Below are positions 1 through 11,240 of a DNA stretch of 64,000 nucleotides, piece after piece. Source of the stretch: Pseudocercospora fijiensis CIRAD86 (taxonomy: Eukaryota > Ascomycota > Dothideomycetes > Mycosphaerellales > Mycosphaerellaceae); assembly GCF_000340215.1 (NCBI RefSeq), contig NW_006921535.1:2817122-2881121 (forward strand), written 5' to 3'. Each line of letters starts with the position of its first letter. Positions within the stretch are counted from its first letter, which is position 1. A program made the position numbers and the translations under genes. The notes beneath the pieces were generated by a model, which did not search any database, was not told the origin of the DNA, and saw nothing but the letters and a program-made list of their open reading frames with translations.

Positions 1-2880
1 TCTGCTAATAGATTACGCAATAGAGGATAATATATTCGAGTTGCACCCTCTAATCGCGGTTTTAATAGTCAATTTCTTAAAGATAAAGTCCTAAGCCTAT
101 AAGAAGCGTTTATTATTACAATATTATCGCAATAAGATTAAGATAAGAATGCTTTCTTATACCTTTAGCCTACTTTAAGTTTAGGTCGGTTACGACCGCT
201 CGAATTCCTTTACCGTAGATATAGTAAAAGGTTACTACGGTTCTAGTAACCTTACGCATCCTTCCGAAGACTCGCGTAAAGAAGTTCTAGTATATTAACT
301 CGGATTCTCTACGGACGTAGGCTCGGGCGAAGATAAGGACTAAGAATAGATTTAGAATAGAATAACATTAGTATACTATCGGAATGCGAATTACTTACGA
401 ATAGTTCTCTCTTTATCCTATCGTCCGAGAATTACTTCGTTTATATTCTTTTCCTTAATGCGTTAGAACGATATATCGACCTCGAAGGTATCGAAGGAAA
501 GGAATAGAGACGCCTACTCTACGAAGAATGTAATAGTTATATACTCTTGTTCTGTCTACTATACACCCTAAATATATTGCTAAATAGAATATTAGTAGAC
601 TCGGAATACATTAAGAAAGGAATATAAATCGAATAGGAATCGACTTTCTTACCGTTTCGGGGTTCTTCCGCTCGATATTATGCTTAAATTAGACTCTATT
701 TATCGTCGTTCCGTTTAGGTAATAAATAAGCTTTTGTCGTCGGATTTCCCGTCTAATATTATTAGTATTCTCTAGACTAAGATGAATTTCGCTAAGGGCG
801 TAAACCCCTTTATCTCGGAGGTACTACTATAGGGCGAACGTTTAAAGGAAGACAGCTTATCCCGTTCTAATTAGTTTCTTAACCGTTTAGTATACGATTC
901 TTATTTGCTTAATATATATAGTGTTATCGTTGCTAATAGCGTTTAAGTAATAAGTCTCGAGATTTCATCCTTATAGGATTAAAGCGGTCGTATAGGCGGC
1001 GGCGGTAGATAATAATACTAAAAAAAGGATACGAAGATAACGTAAGGATATACCGCAAAGTTAATAGGAACGATCTTCCTTATTTTAACTAGACAACTAA
1101 TCTTCTTAAGGAAACCTAGTCTAGAGGGGAGGTAATTGTAACCTAATTGCGATATTAATTTATTAGCAATCTAATAAGAATCTATTTATACTTACGGTAT
1201 ATCCTCCGTAGGCTCGTCCCTTATACGATCTCTATATACTATCGCTTTGTAATTAGAATCCTAGACTAATTGTTTACTCCTATAACTAGGCTCTATATCT
1301 ATTTATAATCGACATTCTCCGCTAGCTTAATCGCGCGGAAGCGATAATCGTATTTGTTAAGGCTAGAAGAGTCGTAGTTCGTATAGCAGATAAATCCTTC
1401 GCCTAGTATTATCCTTTTAAGCTATTTCGTTTAGCATTAGTATACGAAATAAATCGGAGTCTATTTACATCGCAATAATATTAGATTAACATTAGTATAG
1501 GATTTATTACTTATACGTAGATTAAAGAATCCAAACTTTATCTTACAAGAGTCGTACCTAAAGGCCTTATAGAATATCCTATTTTCGAACTCTTTTCGGA
1601 GCGACTAGTAGAGCCTATCGCTATTATTCGCCTAGGAAACTATTAACATTAGAATTACATACCTCGACGCGTTCTTTCTCGCTAAATTAGGATTATCCTC
1701 GTTAAACCTTTCGAGATTCAATCTCTTTCTTATCTTCTACTATTCTTCCGAGACCTTATAGTAATCTATAGATGCTAGGTTCTCGTATAACTACTAGTAC
1801 TACTTAATACCTAAGCAGTCGTACGACGTCTTAGTATACGGTATGTTACCTAAGCAACTAGATACTATTAGAATAGCCCCCTTCGTTCCTACTAAGGGAA
1901 CGCTATATTGTATCTACCTCTCTATTAGCTATCCTTACTAATCGTTTCTTAATCGTTTCTTAAAGCGATTAGATCGGAATAATATCGGATTGAGAATCTA
2001 CTTACGTCTAGCTCCGGCTTATTACTAGTCGTAGAGTAGTCGATTACGTATACGTATCTATCTTTATAGGTCTTCGGATATTACGGTATCGCGGTTACGT
2101 ATTCGATAAAACGAGCCCTAATAGCGTCGCGGTTCGAGGTAATAATAATCCTATCCTATTACAAATAAGTTCTTATTCGTTTAATATTGCAATAGGAATG
2201 CCCTTATATATCTTATAACGTCCTTAACGTCGTCGTCGATATATAGTACCGCTAATCGGCTTTTATAGTACTCCTCGTCGTACTCCTTAAATTCTAGCCT
2301 TTAGTAGTCCTTCTCGTAGGCATTATCGTCGTTAAATCTAAGCTAAGCAGTCGTAGGGGGGCTATCCCCTTCGGTAAGATCGACCTTAAATTGCTTTTAG
2401 TATCCGAAATAGATATAATCGGAATATAATCGGAATAGTATTAGAATAATATACGATTTGTAATAGAATAGGCCTTTCCCGCGGTAGGTTCTCCGAGGAT
2501 AGCGGCGTTAGTATCTAGTTCTTAGTATAGGTCGGTAGAATATTTAATATCTTTACTATTCCGTAGTTTTCTTATTCGTATTTATATTCGTAGTAAATAG
2601 TATAGGAAAGTAATAGGGAAAGGTATACCTTTCCCCGCATATTAGTATATTATACCTTTTAGCTTAACCTCGGCTAACCCCCTATTATTTTAGAGTTCCT
2701 AACTACTGCGGTAGTTAGCTCGGCGATTTTAGTAGTTAGACCGGCGCTGCGCTTAAGTTGGCGTTTAGGAGCGTAAGCCGCGGTCGGTCACGTGACCAGC
2801 CACGTGATACTGGCACATAGGTACCATATAGGCCACAGCCGTTTAGATATATAAGCATCCTCTTCCTAATCTTCGACCTA
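1..2880. repeat. RIP-degraded repeat block, family not assigned
   Basis: The whole stretch is dominated by TpA with very few CpA/TpG but many CpG, and no reading frame stays open, which fits a transposon mutated by RIP. I looked for reverse transcriptase, RNase H and DDE signatures on both strands and found none I can defend. The right end (about 2760-2870) becomes less mutated and contains CACGTGAC/CACGTGAT boxes and a TATA-like ATATATAAG, which could be an LTR or the promoter side of the next gene. Confidence 0.7.
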
Positions 2881-3212
2881 CGTTCGTAATCCGTCATTTT
2901 CTCGCTCTCTCGGAGATATCCTCACAACTCTCCAAAACATCAGAAACGACCACCATTTCGGCGTTTCCAGTCTTGTCCTGATCCATCTGACTCCGCGACG
3001 ACCATCTATGCAACTCGGGTTGCACAATCTCATCGACGCAGACCAGATCAAATCTTGCTACGCGACCATTTCTAGACTTAATATTAAGACTTCTAGTATA
3101 ATTACCAAATAATAAAAAAATAATTAGTCGAAAGACAGCTTGCATATCACTGCTTGCCACTTTCTATCATAGTAAAGCTGCCGCCATCGGCTTGCCATAA
3201 CAAATCCTAGTC

Positions 3213-4349
3213 ATGGCTACCACGCTGCCGACTGATCTACAAAGCTCCATTGACTTTGTCAACTATGCCAGCCGCAAGCTCACCTACATCGCCCTCATCA
3301 GCGGAAGGGAGAATCGCGTCGTCCGTCCATTAGAACCGAAGATGGTGGACAACTATCATCACTTAGACTTGCTCTTGACCTGGCTTGACCAGGCCAACAT
3401 GACGCCGGAACTCAAGCAGCGTGCAAGAGTCCCTCGCGTCCTCGAAGTGGTCTTCTCCGACCCTAAGTTCCAATTCCCTCCCGAGTACAAGACCAGAGCG
3501 GAAGCACTCTACGACAAGTTCAACGCCGAGAACTGGGGTGCTCCAATTCCTCTTGTGACTGAAGACTCCGATCCAGACTCAGTCGCAGATGTTCCTGATT
3601 CGACTCGAGAGGGAGAAGCCACGACCAAGAGACGAAAGTCGACAGTCGTGGCCAAAGGAGCCTACACCATCCTCCAACCCGCAGAGAACCATCCCGTTTG
3701 GGGTCTCAACGGCATCATGCACGGCATCACCCTCCGCAAATACCGCGACACAGGCAAATACACAAAAGTCCTAAACCCTCAGTACCTGCACGAGAAACGC
3801 AATGCCAAAGTCTACGGCCACAATGGCCTCGAGGTTGGCAGCTGGTTTCCAGAACGTCTCGCCGCAATCTTCGCCGGAGCACACGGAGCCAGAATCGCGG
3901 GAATCTCGGGCATCGCAGAGACTGGTGCCTGCTCCATCGTCATCAGCGGCATGTACGAAGACCTAGACCAAGACGAAGGCGACATCGTGTACTACTCTGG
4001 TTCCGGTAGCCACGAAAACAAAGATAAAGACCGATCGGCTGAGACGACCCGGGATACGAATAAATTACACACCTCGATTTTTACAAGACGGCCGGTGAGG
4101 GTGTTGAGAACTAGTAAGGCTCGGGGTGAGTACGCACCCATTGAGGGTGTGAGGTATGATGGACTTTATGAAATTGTGGGATTTGATGAGCCTATCAATA
4201 GGAATGGTGGGAAGTACGAACGCTTTAAACTGGTGAGGAGAGCTGGGCAGAAATCTTTGAAGGAGTGTAAGAAGAGACCGACGTGGCAGGAGTTGAAAGA
4301 TTTTAACCAGATCAACTTCGGGTTTGGGGGTTATCGATTGATTCGTTGA
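3213..4349 (+). CDS. SRA/YDG-domain protein (methyl-DNA-binding family)
   Basis: Single-exon gene of 378 residues starting at the first ATG after the repeat block. Residues about 200-345 form an SRA (SET and RING associated, YDG) domain: VYGHNGLEVGSWF at 200-212, an SGMYEDLDQDEGDIVYYSG stretch at 245-262, and RYDGLYEI at 314-321, the YDG signature. Residues 1-150 look helical, followed by an acidic/basic linker. Known SRA domains (UHRF1, SUVH, bacterial McrBC-type readers) flip and bind methylated or hemimethylated cytosine. No RING, PHD or SET domain is visible, so this is an SRA-only architecture. It is probably nuclear and may read DNA methylation; that role is inferred. It sits directly beside RIP-mutated repeat DNA and is itself unmutated. 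Confidence 0.9.
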   Translation: MATTLPTDLQSSIDFVNYASRKLTYIALISGRENRVVRPLEPKMVDNYHHLDLLLTWLDQANMTPELKQRARVPRVLEVVFSDPKFQFPPEYKTRAEALYDKFNAENWGAPIPLVTEDSDPDSVADVPDSTREGEATTKRRKSTVVAKGAYTILQPAENHPVWGLNGIMHGITLRKYRDTGKYTKVLNPQYLHEKRNAKVYGHNGLEVGSWFPERLAAIFAGAHGARIAGISGIAETGACSIVISGMYEDLDQDEGDIVYYSGSGSHENKDKDRSAETTRDTNKLHTSIFTRRPVRVLRTSKARGEYAPIEGVRYDGLYEIVGFDEPINRNGGKYERFKLVRRAGQKSLKECKKRPTWQELKDFNQINFGFGGYRLIR

Positions 4350-4664
4350 AGATCCGAGCGATTTAGACTAACAAGTTAGTAGAATTTAAGGTAGTATTAA
4401 GAGTAGCAATAGCCAGACTGATAAGCTCGGAATCGCTGAGGAACTCAAGGGAAGTTGGTTTTGGGATATGATTGCAAAACAGAATGGGAAAAAAAATCAC
4501 GATGCTTTAGCATTAGCAAGATCTCGTTACCTGTTATAACATTCGCACAATCTCCCCCATACAAACCCCTTCGTCATGACCAACACCATATCTCCCTGTA
4601 GTATCTTCGCAATCCATCATTCCTTCGTCATATCACGAAACTACTCGTGTTTGTTGTGATGTGT
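4350..4664. other. intergenic, no gene seen
   Basis: AT-leaning sequence 3' of the SRA gene. It holds no credible ORF; it probably contains the 3' UTRs of the flanking genes. Confidence 0.5.
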
Positions 4665-4838
4665 CTACCATCGCCTTCTCCCATGTCCTCCGCCTCCCAT
4701 CATACCGCCTCCTCCCATGCGTCGGGGTGGTGGACATGAGCGTCTACCATATCCATATCCTCCTACTAAGGTTGGTCTTCCGTATCGTGGCGCTGGAGCG
4801 ACTATGATTGTTTGGCGACGGCGGCGTGGGAGACACAT
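4665..4838 (-). CDS. small Arg/Gly-rich hypothetical protein (57 aa)
   Basis: A 58-codon frame from ATG at 4838 to TAG at 4665. The product is very basic at its start (MCLPRRRR), then has tyrosine/glycine motifs (GGYGYGRR), a CPPPRR segment, and a glycine-rich tail (MGGGGMMGGGGHGRRRW). The composition looks like a real low-complexity RNA-binding or structural peptide rather than a random frame, but I recognise no family. The frame stays open upstream of the ATG through a GAT/GTT-rich tract, so a longer or spliced form is possible. No RBS or promoter evidence decides the start. Confidence 0.3.
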   Translation of the reverse strand: MCLPRRRRQTIIVAPAPRYGRPTLVGGYGYGRRSCPPPRRMGGGGMMGGGGHGRRRW

Positions 4839-5811
4839 TTTGTTGATTGGTGTGAAACCGGGTCGTTGTAGTGATGATAATGATGATGATGATGATGTTG
4901 TTGTTGTTGCTTTGCTGCTTTGATTTGTTCAGGTCTTTTTGAGCTTGATGCTTCTTGCACTGTGGAAGTTGGAAGTCGCTGCGTGAATGATTATGCGAAC
5001 GTCTATCGATTGAGCTCTTTATATCTTCATCCAAGGTTTCTACCAGCCATGTCATAGCCAATGTTCAATGTCTTGATCGAAGTCGTGGCAGTGCTGAGCA
5101 TATGTCATACCAGGTCTTGTGCTCGTGGTGCTTGTAGCGCAATCCTTGCTTACGATTCGACGAAAGTGGTATTCATCTGCAGGGTCGACAAGAATTTCTT
5201 GGAGCATGTGCCAACATTCTGCTCCGACACCAACGAAGCCGTCGTGGCGTATGTCAACTCCGCGGCCACTTATGCTAGGCAGAGGTATATAGTAGTGATA
5301 TTACAATTGGTAGTACGTCACTGCAGCACTTGTGCCTGGCACTTGAGACAGGTCGTTATAATCGACATGCTAAGCCGGTATGTATTCTTAGCCTTTACAC
5401 CAAGACATTGTACGCGACAGTGACGCAGCTTGGCCCTGCAGCCCTACGGAGCTGCACATAATGCACATTCGAACGTCGCAGTCGTCGATTTCGACTGTAC
5501 AAGACTGTATAGTCCTATTCTGTGCCGTCTGCTATTGCGGAGCTGACGCTAAACAAAGGAGAAAATTCGCAATTCTCCAGAATGATACTCTAGATAGCGT
5601 ATGATGAACGAACGCTGGCCTCTCAAAGGCTTTGTTCGACTCCCGAACCATGACCACCGACTCTGACAAAGGAACACCAATCCGCTTCCGGTGAGATTTC
5701 TTTGTCCGGACGCCCGCGTATGCAGCCCTCGACGTGCAAGTAATTTATGCCGGGATCGTTTTAAGCAGTTGCAAATTCAAGTTGGAGACCTTCCATCAGC
5801 CCCGAACAGCC
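4839..5811. other. intergenic with trinucleotide tract
   Basis: Contains a short (GAT)n/(GTT)n tract near 4870-4915 and otherwise unique sequence. Open frames on both strands here are low-complexity or lack any recognisable domain and are not called. The kinase promoter presumably lies in 5420-5811. Confidence 0.5.
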
Positions 5812-7635
5812 ATGGCAACTGCCAACGATCTACAAGGAATTTTTATCGGCTTTGGCCTCCAGATCGATAATGGAGGTGCGTATAAATTGCTCGCCACAAG
5901 TGCTGTAGAGTTTCTGACGATTACATTTCAGCGGACGCTCAAGGGGAACTACAGCGTGAATCGCTCACACTTAACGCGGGAGATCTCCAGGGCCTTGCAG
6001 AACGATGTGTTCGGAGCGACGATATTGCAGAGCGAATCACCGCGCTCAAAGAATCGGTCTATGATCGTCGAGAAATTCGCGATTCACTAAGCGAAGAAGA
6101 GAAATCCACGCTGGACAACGACGAACTCCGTCTGCAAAATCTCTTACGGGAAGAGGTAGCAGAGCTTCAAGAGCTGCATAATTCGGTGATATTGCTGATA
6201 TCTACCTTGCCAAGATTTGTCGCGGCCGTCCAGAATCGATTGAACAAGGCTCGGAGTAACATCGCTTCTAGCCCGAGTAGAGATGCCTCAGACGCACGTC
6301 AAGAGCCGCCTAAAGAACAACCTACGGGAAAGAAAGTAAGAGGTCTCTATCCTGCACATATCTACGATCCAGCCTTGGCAGAATACGGAGCATTGCAAGT
6401 ACCCTCTTCGGGTACGCAGGTGTTTCCTCCACAAGATTATCCTGCTGACTGGCTCCCGGTCCTGCGCATCAACCATGGCGGAATGGGAAGGGTGACGATA
6501 TTTGCTCGGTTTGATAACCACAACACCCTGATCGAAAGGATAGTTCGGAAGGATACTTATGCTCGAGATTTGGCGTCTTTTCAATTCTGGGAGCAATGGT
6601 ATGGTCCACCAGGAGATCTTGTTCCTATCGAGTTCTGGATCCATAAGCTGGTCTTTTCGAAAAGCCGTAAGATAATTGATTTGGCTAACCTGAACCCCAT
6701 GGTGGACAGCATCCGACTGTATTATCGGATGTATCTTGCCTATGCTGCGCACGGCGATCTATGCGACACCATATCGAGATACTGGGATCGGGGAAACGAG
6801 ACGGGAGATTATTGGCCTCCGAAGGGGTTTGTTCTATATGTGTTCAAGGCGCTGGTTGAAGCTGCCTTGGTACTTCGCGAGGGCGACGGTGTCAGAGAGG
6901 TGGTGCATCGCGACTTGAAGCCAGACAACATCTTGTTGGACCTGCCAGATGATGCATCATTCCCCAACTATCCAGAGCCGTAGGTCGATTCTGCAATGAT
7001 TGCATTCGTCTGCTGACAGATCATTTCTTAGGAAGGTGACAGACTTTGGCCTCGCTATCTTGACCAAAGAAGACGATCGATGGAATCCTTCTGTCTTCCA
7101 CGGAGGGGGAACTGCGGGCTACCGGCCTCCAGAAATGTTGTCGTTCGTAGATAGTGAGACAGGAGAGCCCTGTGATGATTGGAAGATACTGTCCGCGTGC
7201 AATGTGAGTAGATTCAAGCCGATCAATAGTGTAAAGCTGAGCACATGACAGGTTTGGGGTATTGGGGCCGTGTTGTACTGCTTGATGCAGTGTACCACAT
7301 TAACTAAGGAAGAACAGCCATCGTATCTGCCAGGCAAGGTCACTGAGTATAAGATCGACCACGAATACTTCCGCTCGAAATATGGCGCTGGCCTTGTTGA
7401 TCTGGTGAACCGATGCATGAAATATAATCCCCAGGACCGTCCGCCGTTGCAAGACCTTGAAGCAGCAGTCGCTCAACTTATCGCCGAAGACCTCGAAGCC
7501 GCTCAAGCTAATGGAGGGGTGCAGGATCCAGCCGACACAATTTTGATGACGGCGGACGCGTACCGTATTGGAATGACGGCGGCGCAGGTTTTGCCGCAGC
7601 CAGAAGAGGTCGCAGAGGGGATAAGTCTACTATAG
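5812..7635 (+). CDS. protein kinase with N-terminal coiled-coil region
   Basis: Four exons: 5812-5875, 5932-6979, 7032-7203 and 7252-7635, giving 555 residues. Introns are 56, 52 and 48 bp with GT-AG ends and CTGAC branch sites in the first two. The reading frame is continuous over all joins. The N-terminal ~120 residues are charged and helical (coiled coil likely). The kinase domain starts with a glycine loop NHGGMGRV near residue 202, has the catalytic loop HRDLKPDN at 347-354, DFG at 375-377 split from it by intron 2, and RPPEM as the APE equivalent. The subdomain I-III region is divergent, and the ATP-anchoring lysine is probably the K in RIVRKD. It resembles expanded lineage-specific fungal Ser/Thr kinases; substrate unknown. 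The C-terminal ~60 residues are alanine-rich. Confidence 0.85.
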
Positions 7636-7723
7636 ACTTTCCTGCAGAGGCGGCAGCATAGGCAGCAGCAGCTACTTCCGCGGACGCAGGCGCATCTCAG
7701 AAAGCGGCCAAAGGTTGTAGCGA

Positions 7724-8338
7724 TCATAGTCGAAGCTCTTCATATTCATCATCTTGAGGGAAGCCAAGATGAAATCTCCCACATTTTGCCCACTCAAGAC
7801 TTGCTCCGTCTCCAGTTTCGAAATCCACTACTCGGCCACCATTCTTCTTGTCTTCGCTCAGGAACATGCACTGCAATCTTTCGCCGCTGATCGCTTTCTG
7901 CCATTCTGGGACTGCGTAGCCAAAGATTGTCCCCGACACATCCCAATAGGTCTGCTGTTGTGTGTTGATGTATTTGAATGGCCCTTTGAGCCTAAAGGGC
8001 ATTGGGGTGTTCTTGCCTCTTTCAAAAACCTCTTTCAGCTTCTTGCTGGTCGTACTCGGTGGAGGCTTGACTCGTTGCGTTGGCTGAAATATGGTGACCA
8101 TTACGAATGGTAGCTGCTCGTCTTTGTCCGCCTTTTCCACATCGCCATCCTTGTCTATGCTGTATGCCACGCCGTCAACTTGAATCAGATCGCTCTCTTC
8201 GTCTTCAAATACTCCGATGCCATGATTGCCATGATTCGTGAGGAAGGCTACAGGTGGACCTCCATCCTTGAGTCCCGCATTGTACGCGGACTGTAAGGAG
8301 AACTGGAAGATGTCGTTCGGTATCGACTTGACGGACAT
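7724..8338 (-). CDS. alpha-acetolactate decarboxylase-like protein lacking zinc ligands
   Basis: Single exon, 204 residues, convergent with the kinase and 88 bp from it. The fold signature of alpha-acetolactate decarboxylase is clear: a QVDGVAYSID segment, LPFVMVTIFQP, and FLSEDKKNGGRVVDFETG near the C-terminus. In catalytic family members this last region reads H-x-H-F...GGH, and the three histidines bind zinc. Here these positions are Q-C-M-F and GGR, so the metal site looks lost. The bacterial enzyme makes acetoin from acetolactate; this fungal relative is more likely a divergent or non-catalytic paralogue. No signal peptide is obvious. Confidence 0.75.
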   Translation of the reverse strand: MSVKSIPNDIFQFSLQSAYNAGLKDGGPPVAFLTNHGNHGIGVFEDEESDLIQVDGVAYSIDKDGDVEKADKDEQLPFVMVTIFQPTQRVKPPPSTTSKKLKEVFERGKNTPMPFRLKGPFKYINTQQQTYWDVSGTIFGYAVPEWQKAISGERLQCMFLSEDKKNGGRVVDFETGDGASLEWAKCGRFHLGFPQDDEYEELRL

Positions 8339-8640
8339 ATCGGGCCAGCAGGTATGCAGGATACGGCTGGGGGATCGGTTTTGTATACTTGAAAGGCGGT
8401 GTGGCAGGAAGACGCTCAGGGGTGCGGATGTATTGTTAGGAGGAGAGAATTCGAGTTCGAGACAGCTTGTAAAAGCGATGATCGTTCACGTATATGCCCA
8501 ACCCGCACTTGCCTCCGCAAGAGTATTGACACGTGCATTGCAGGTGCTGTGTACCTAGTGTGTGTTGTCCGATTGGGAGTGTGGCGGAGCCGGTGGGAGC
8601 TTTTCCGACGTCGCATAGGGAGGCCCATACGTACAGGGCG
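8339..8640. other. intergenic between decarboxylase-like gene and transposon
   Basis: Not RIP-mutated and without a credible ORF. It should contain the promoter of the minus-strand decarboxylase-like gene. The RIP signature begins abruptly after 8641. Confidence 0.5.
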
Positions 8641-10101
8641 ATCAAGCGAGATGGCGGACGGCGGTTATCCCTGCTAGCGCGGCGCTAGTTAACTTCGGTT
8701 ATAGCCGCAACGTGCTAGCAGCTTCTTAGCCGTTCCTGCTACTTCCTACTATTTCTACGATTTAACTACCTAAGTACCGTTTTCTACCTATATAGTAGTT
8801 ACTAGTAGCGCCTCGCTTATTACTAAACTAGCTACTAATCTAACAAACTAACTAACTAAATCTAACACTATAGCTAGATATAGCTTAGATAACTAAATAA
8901 TCTATACTAATACTAGAATGTAGACGCTAACTATTCGTCGAATTCTAGAAGAACTAGTTATACTACTTCGCTTACGTAACCGCGGCATCCGCGTACTCGG
9001 TATACTAGTCTAAAAACGACTAGCTAAGGCCTATATAACTAGTTGCAATTAAAGAAGGAAGAAATAGTATAAGGTAGTATATAAGCTTAGTAGTATTTAT
9101 AAGTCGCTCTATATCCTAATTAAGCGAGATAGTAGAAGGGAGTAATCCCTAGAAACGGGATCTAACTAATTAAAGCTAGCGTACTACCTAAAGGAATTAT
9201 CCGTACTTTTAAAAAGTTTATATCTAACGTTTTTAAGCTAGCTACTATTTATAGGGATTACCCCTATCCGCTATCTTACTTAATTAGAGTATACGTTATT
9301 AATCGCTTAATAACGTAGAAGGGGCTTAGCTACTTCCGATCCCTATATATTCTAGAAACGTCTACTATAATCCGGAAGAAGCGAGTTATATAGTATTACC
9401 GATTCCTTAAGACTAATTAGCTAAGAACGATTTATACTAATAAGGTCGGTCTTTAGCTTATTTTTCCGAAAACGTAGGTTTTGCGGCTAGCTAATAATAT
9501 CGTCGATCGAAGCTATTCTAATATAATCGAGCTATAGAAGCCGAAAGCCGAGACCCTATATTTTTAAGGGTCTATCTCGGCTTTCGGCGTTAGACCCTTA
9601 ATTAAGCTACCTAAGGACGAAATATAGACTAGCTAATACTATCGCGAGAATATCCTACCTTTAGTTATACTATTTCGCTTAGCGCTCGAAATAGAATAGA
9701 GCGGCTCCTTTTTATTAGTTAAAGATAACGCGCTATATTATAGGGCGACGCTAACTATTAAAGTATATATAAATATAGGGACTAATCGTATAGCGCTACT
9801 ACCCTATTCGCTAGAGCTAAATCTAATCGAGAACGTATAGAGCTATTAGAAGGATTGGATTAGTAAGCGGATACCGTAACTAGCTATAGTTACTAAGCTC
9901 CGAGATACGGCGAAGTAAGAGTAGCGTAGAATTCTAAGGAGTTACGTTTAAAATTTGTTTAACTCTATATAGAAGCGTTGTAAAAATTATTGCTTCTAAC
10001 GGTTACCTAACCGATTATTAGCTAGCTTTATTTAGCCTCTTAATTAAATTTGGTTAGCGCGGCGCTAGTAGGAATTACCGCCGTCCGCTATCTCGCTTAA
10101 T
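8641..10101. mobile_element. RIP-degraded Tc1/mariner-type transposon with TIRs
   Basis: The ends are inverted copies: ATCAAGCGAGATGGCGGAC at 8641 matches the reverse complement ATTAAGCGAGATAGCGGAC at the right end, and the similarity continues through GGCGG and a CTAGCGC palindrome (about 8674 and 10055). The left copy keeps CpA/TpG where the right copy has TpA, as expected from RIP. Near 9796-9832 the plus strand still reads as LLPYS-x-x-LN-x-IENV, the third catalytic block (PYSPDLNPIENVW type) of Tc1/mariner transposases, with TAG at the tryptophan. TA is visible after the right end; the left duplication is not clear. The element is dead. Confidence 0.8.
9118..9286. mobile_element. nested ~170 bp MITE
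   Basis: Left end TAATTAAGCGAGATAG at 9118 and right end (reverse complement TAATTAAGTAAGATAG) at 9286 are inverted, and the match continues into a GGTAATCCCTA-type block inside each end. It sits inside the mariner relic. The outermost ATTAAGCGAGATAG motif is the same as that of the host element, so it is probably a short deletion derivative inserted at TA. Confidence 0.6.
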
Positions 10102-10170
10102 TAAGATATACTAGATTATTAGTATAGTACTAGACTACTAATATAGCACTTCTAAATATAGCGATAAAAA

Positions 10171-11225
10171 CGCAATCTTTGTCCCTTTAAGTTCTTTTTA
10201 ATATATCTATTTAGATAAAGGAGTTATAGCTTAATAATATAGAGCAAAAATACTCTGATTTGTATATACTTTTAGCAAACAATAAAATTTCTAATCGCTA
10301 CCTATTAAAATTATAGGCTATATAGCTAAAAATTCTAACTTAGAAGTTTAATAATTTTTTAGCTCTTAGTATACTATTTTTAGTAATCTAAAATGTAGAT
10401 CTTATACTTTTACCTTATTAAAATCTAAATTGAAATTTATATATTAGTATAGAAACAATTAGTAATATAATCTAGAAAGGAATATTATTTTCTTACTATA
10501 TTCTCTTTAGTTTATCTTTCTATTTAGAAGAGTTATAGCTTAGTAATATAAGACAAATATACTTTAACTTTTATATATTTTCAGAAAGGAACTAAAACTA
10601 TTATAGCGATCCACTAAGATTAGTCTAAAACTCTTAAATAAAGATTTTAAGATTTTAAGATTTATTAAGCCTTAGTATACTATTTTCAGTAATCTAAAAC
10701 CTAGACCTAAAAGTTTTACCTAGTATAAATATAGGTTGAGATTCTTTATTCTAGAATTTTAGGCTAATATTAGTAGATACCTGTAATAATTTTAGTAATT
10801 TTCTAATACTATAATAACAATAGAGTATTTTTGTCTAATATTACTAAGCTATAACTCGTCTAAAGAAAAAGATATACGAAAGAGAATCTAAGAAGAACTT
10901 GAGTTTAAATTCTAGATTATGTAGCTAATAGTAGCTATATTAAGAGAAAAGCCTTAAAATAGATTTTTATGAAGTAGGACTATAAGGTCTGGGCTTTAGA
11001 TTACTAAAAATAGTATATTAAAACTTAAGAAAACGCTAAAGTTCTAAAATTTCCAACTTGGAATTTTAAGCTATATAGCTTAATAATTTAGGAGGCAACA
11101 ATTAGAAATTTTATTATTTTCTAAAAACATACATAGATTAGAGTATCTTTGTATTATATTATTAAGCTATAGCTCCTCTAGATAAAAAGATATATTAAAA
11201 AGAACTTCTCGGGGCAAAGATTGCG
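10171..11225. mobile_element. fold-back element with a second related fold-back nested inside
   Basis: Long imperfect inverted repeats: CGCAATCTTTGTCCC at 10171 pairs with the reverse complement of the sequence ending 11225, and similarity runs on for roughly 200 bp (TTCTTTTTAATATATCT, then GTTATAGCTTAATAATAT). A second copy pair with the same motifs in diverged form lies at about 10490-10720 and 10720-10905. Very AT-rich, no coding capacity. I interpret this as two non-autonomous elements of one family, one inserted in the other. Confidence 0.6.
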
Positions 11226-11240
11226 CTGTGAATTCGTCAC

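Noticed and set aside
1..2880. Possible YIDD-like reverse-transcriptase motif on the minus strand near 2240
   Set aside because: The surrounding residues do not match RT blocks and no RNase H or integrase signal is nearby, so the family stays unassigned.
2894..3160. 88-codon minus-strand frame between the repeat block and the SRA gene
   Set aside because: Overlaps the expected promoter/leader of the SRA gene, ends in a degraded A/T tract, and matches nothing I recognise.
5061..5423. 120-codon open frame on the plus strand
   Set aside because: Composition is not protein-like, no domain, and no splice or start support; likely chance in intergenic DNA.
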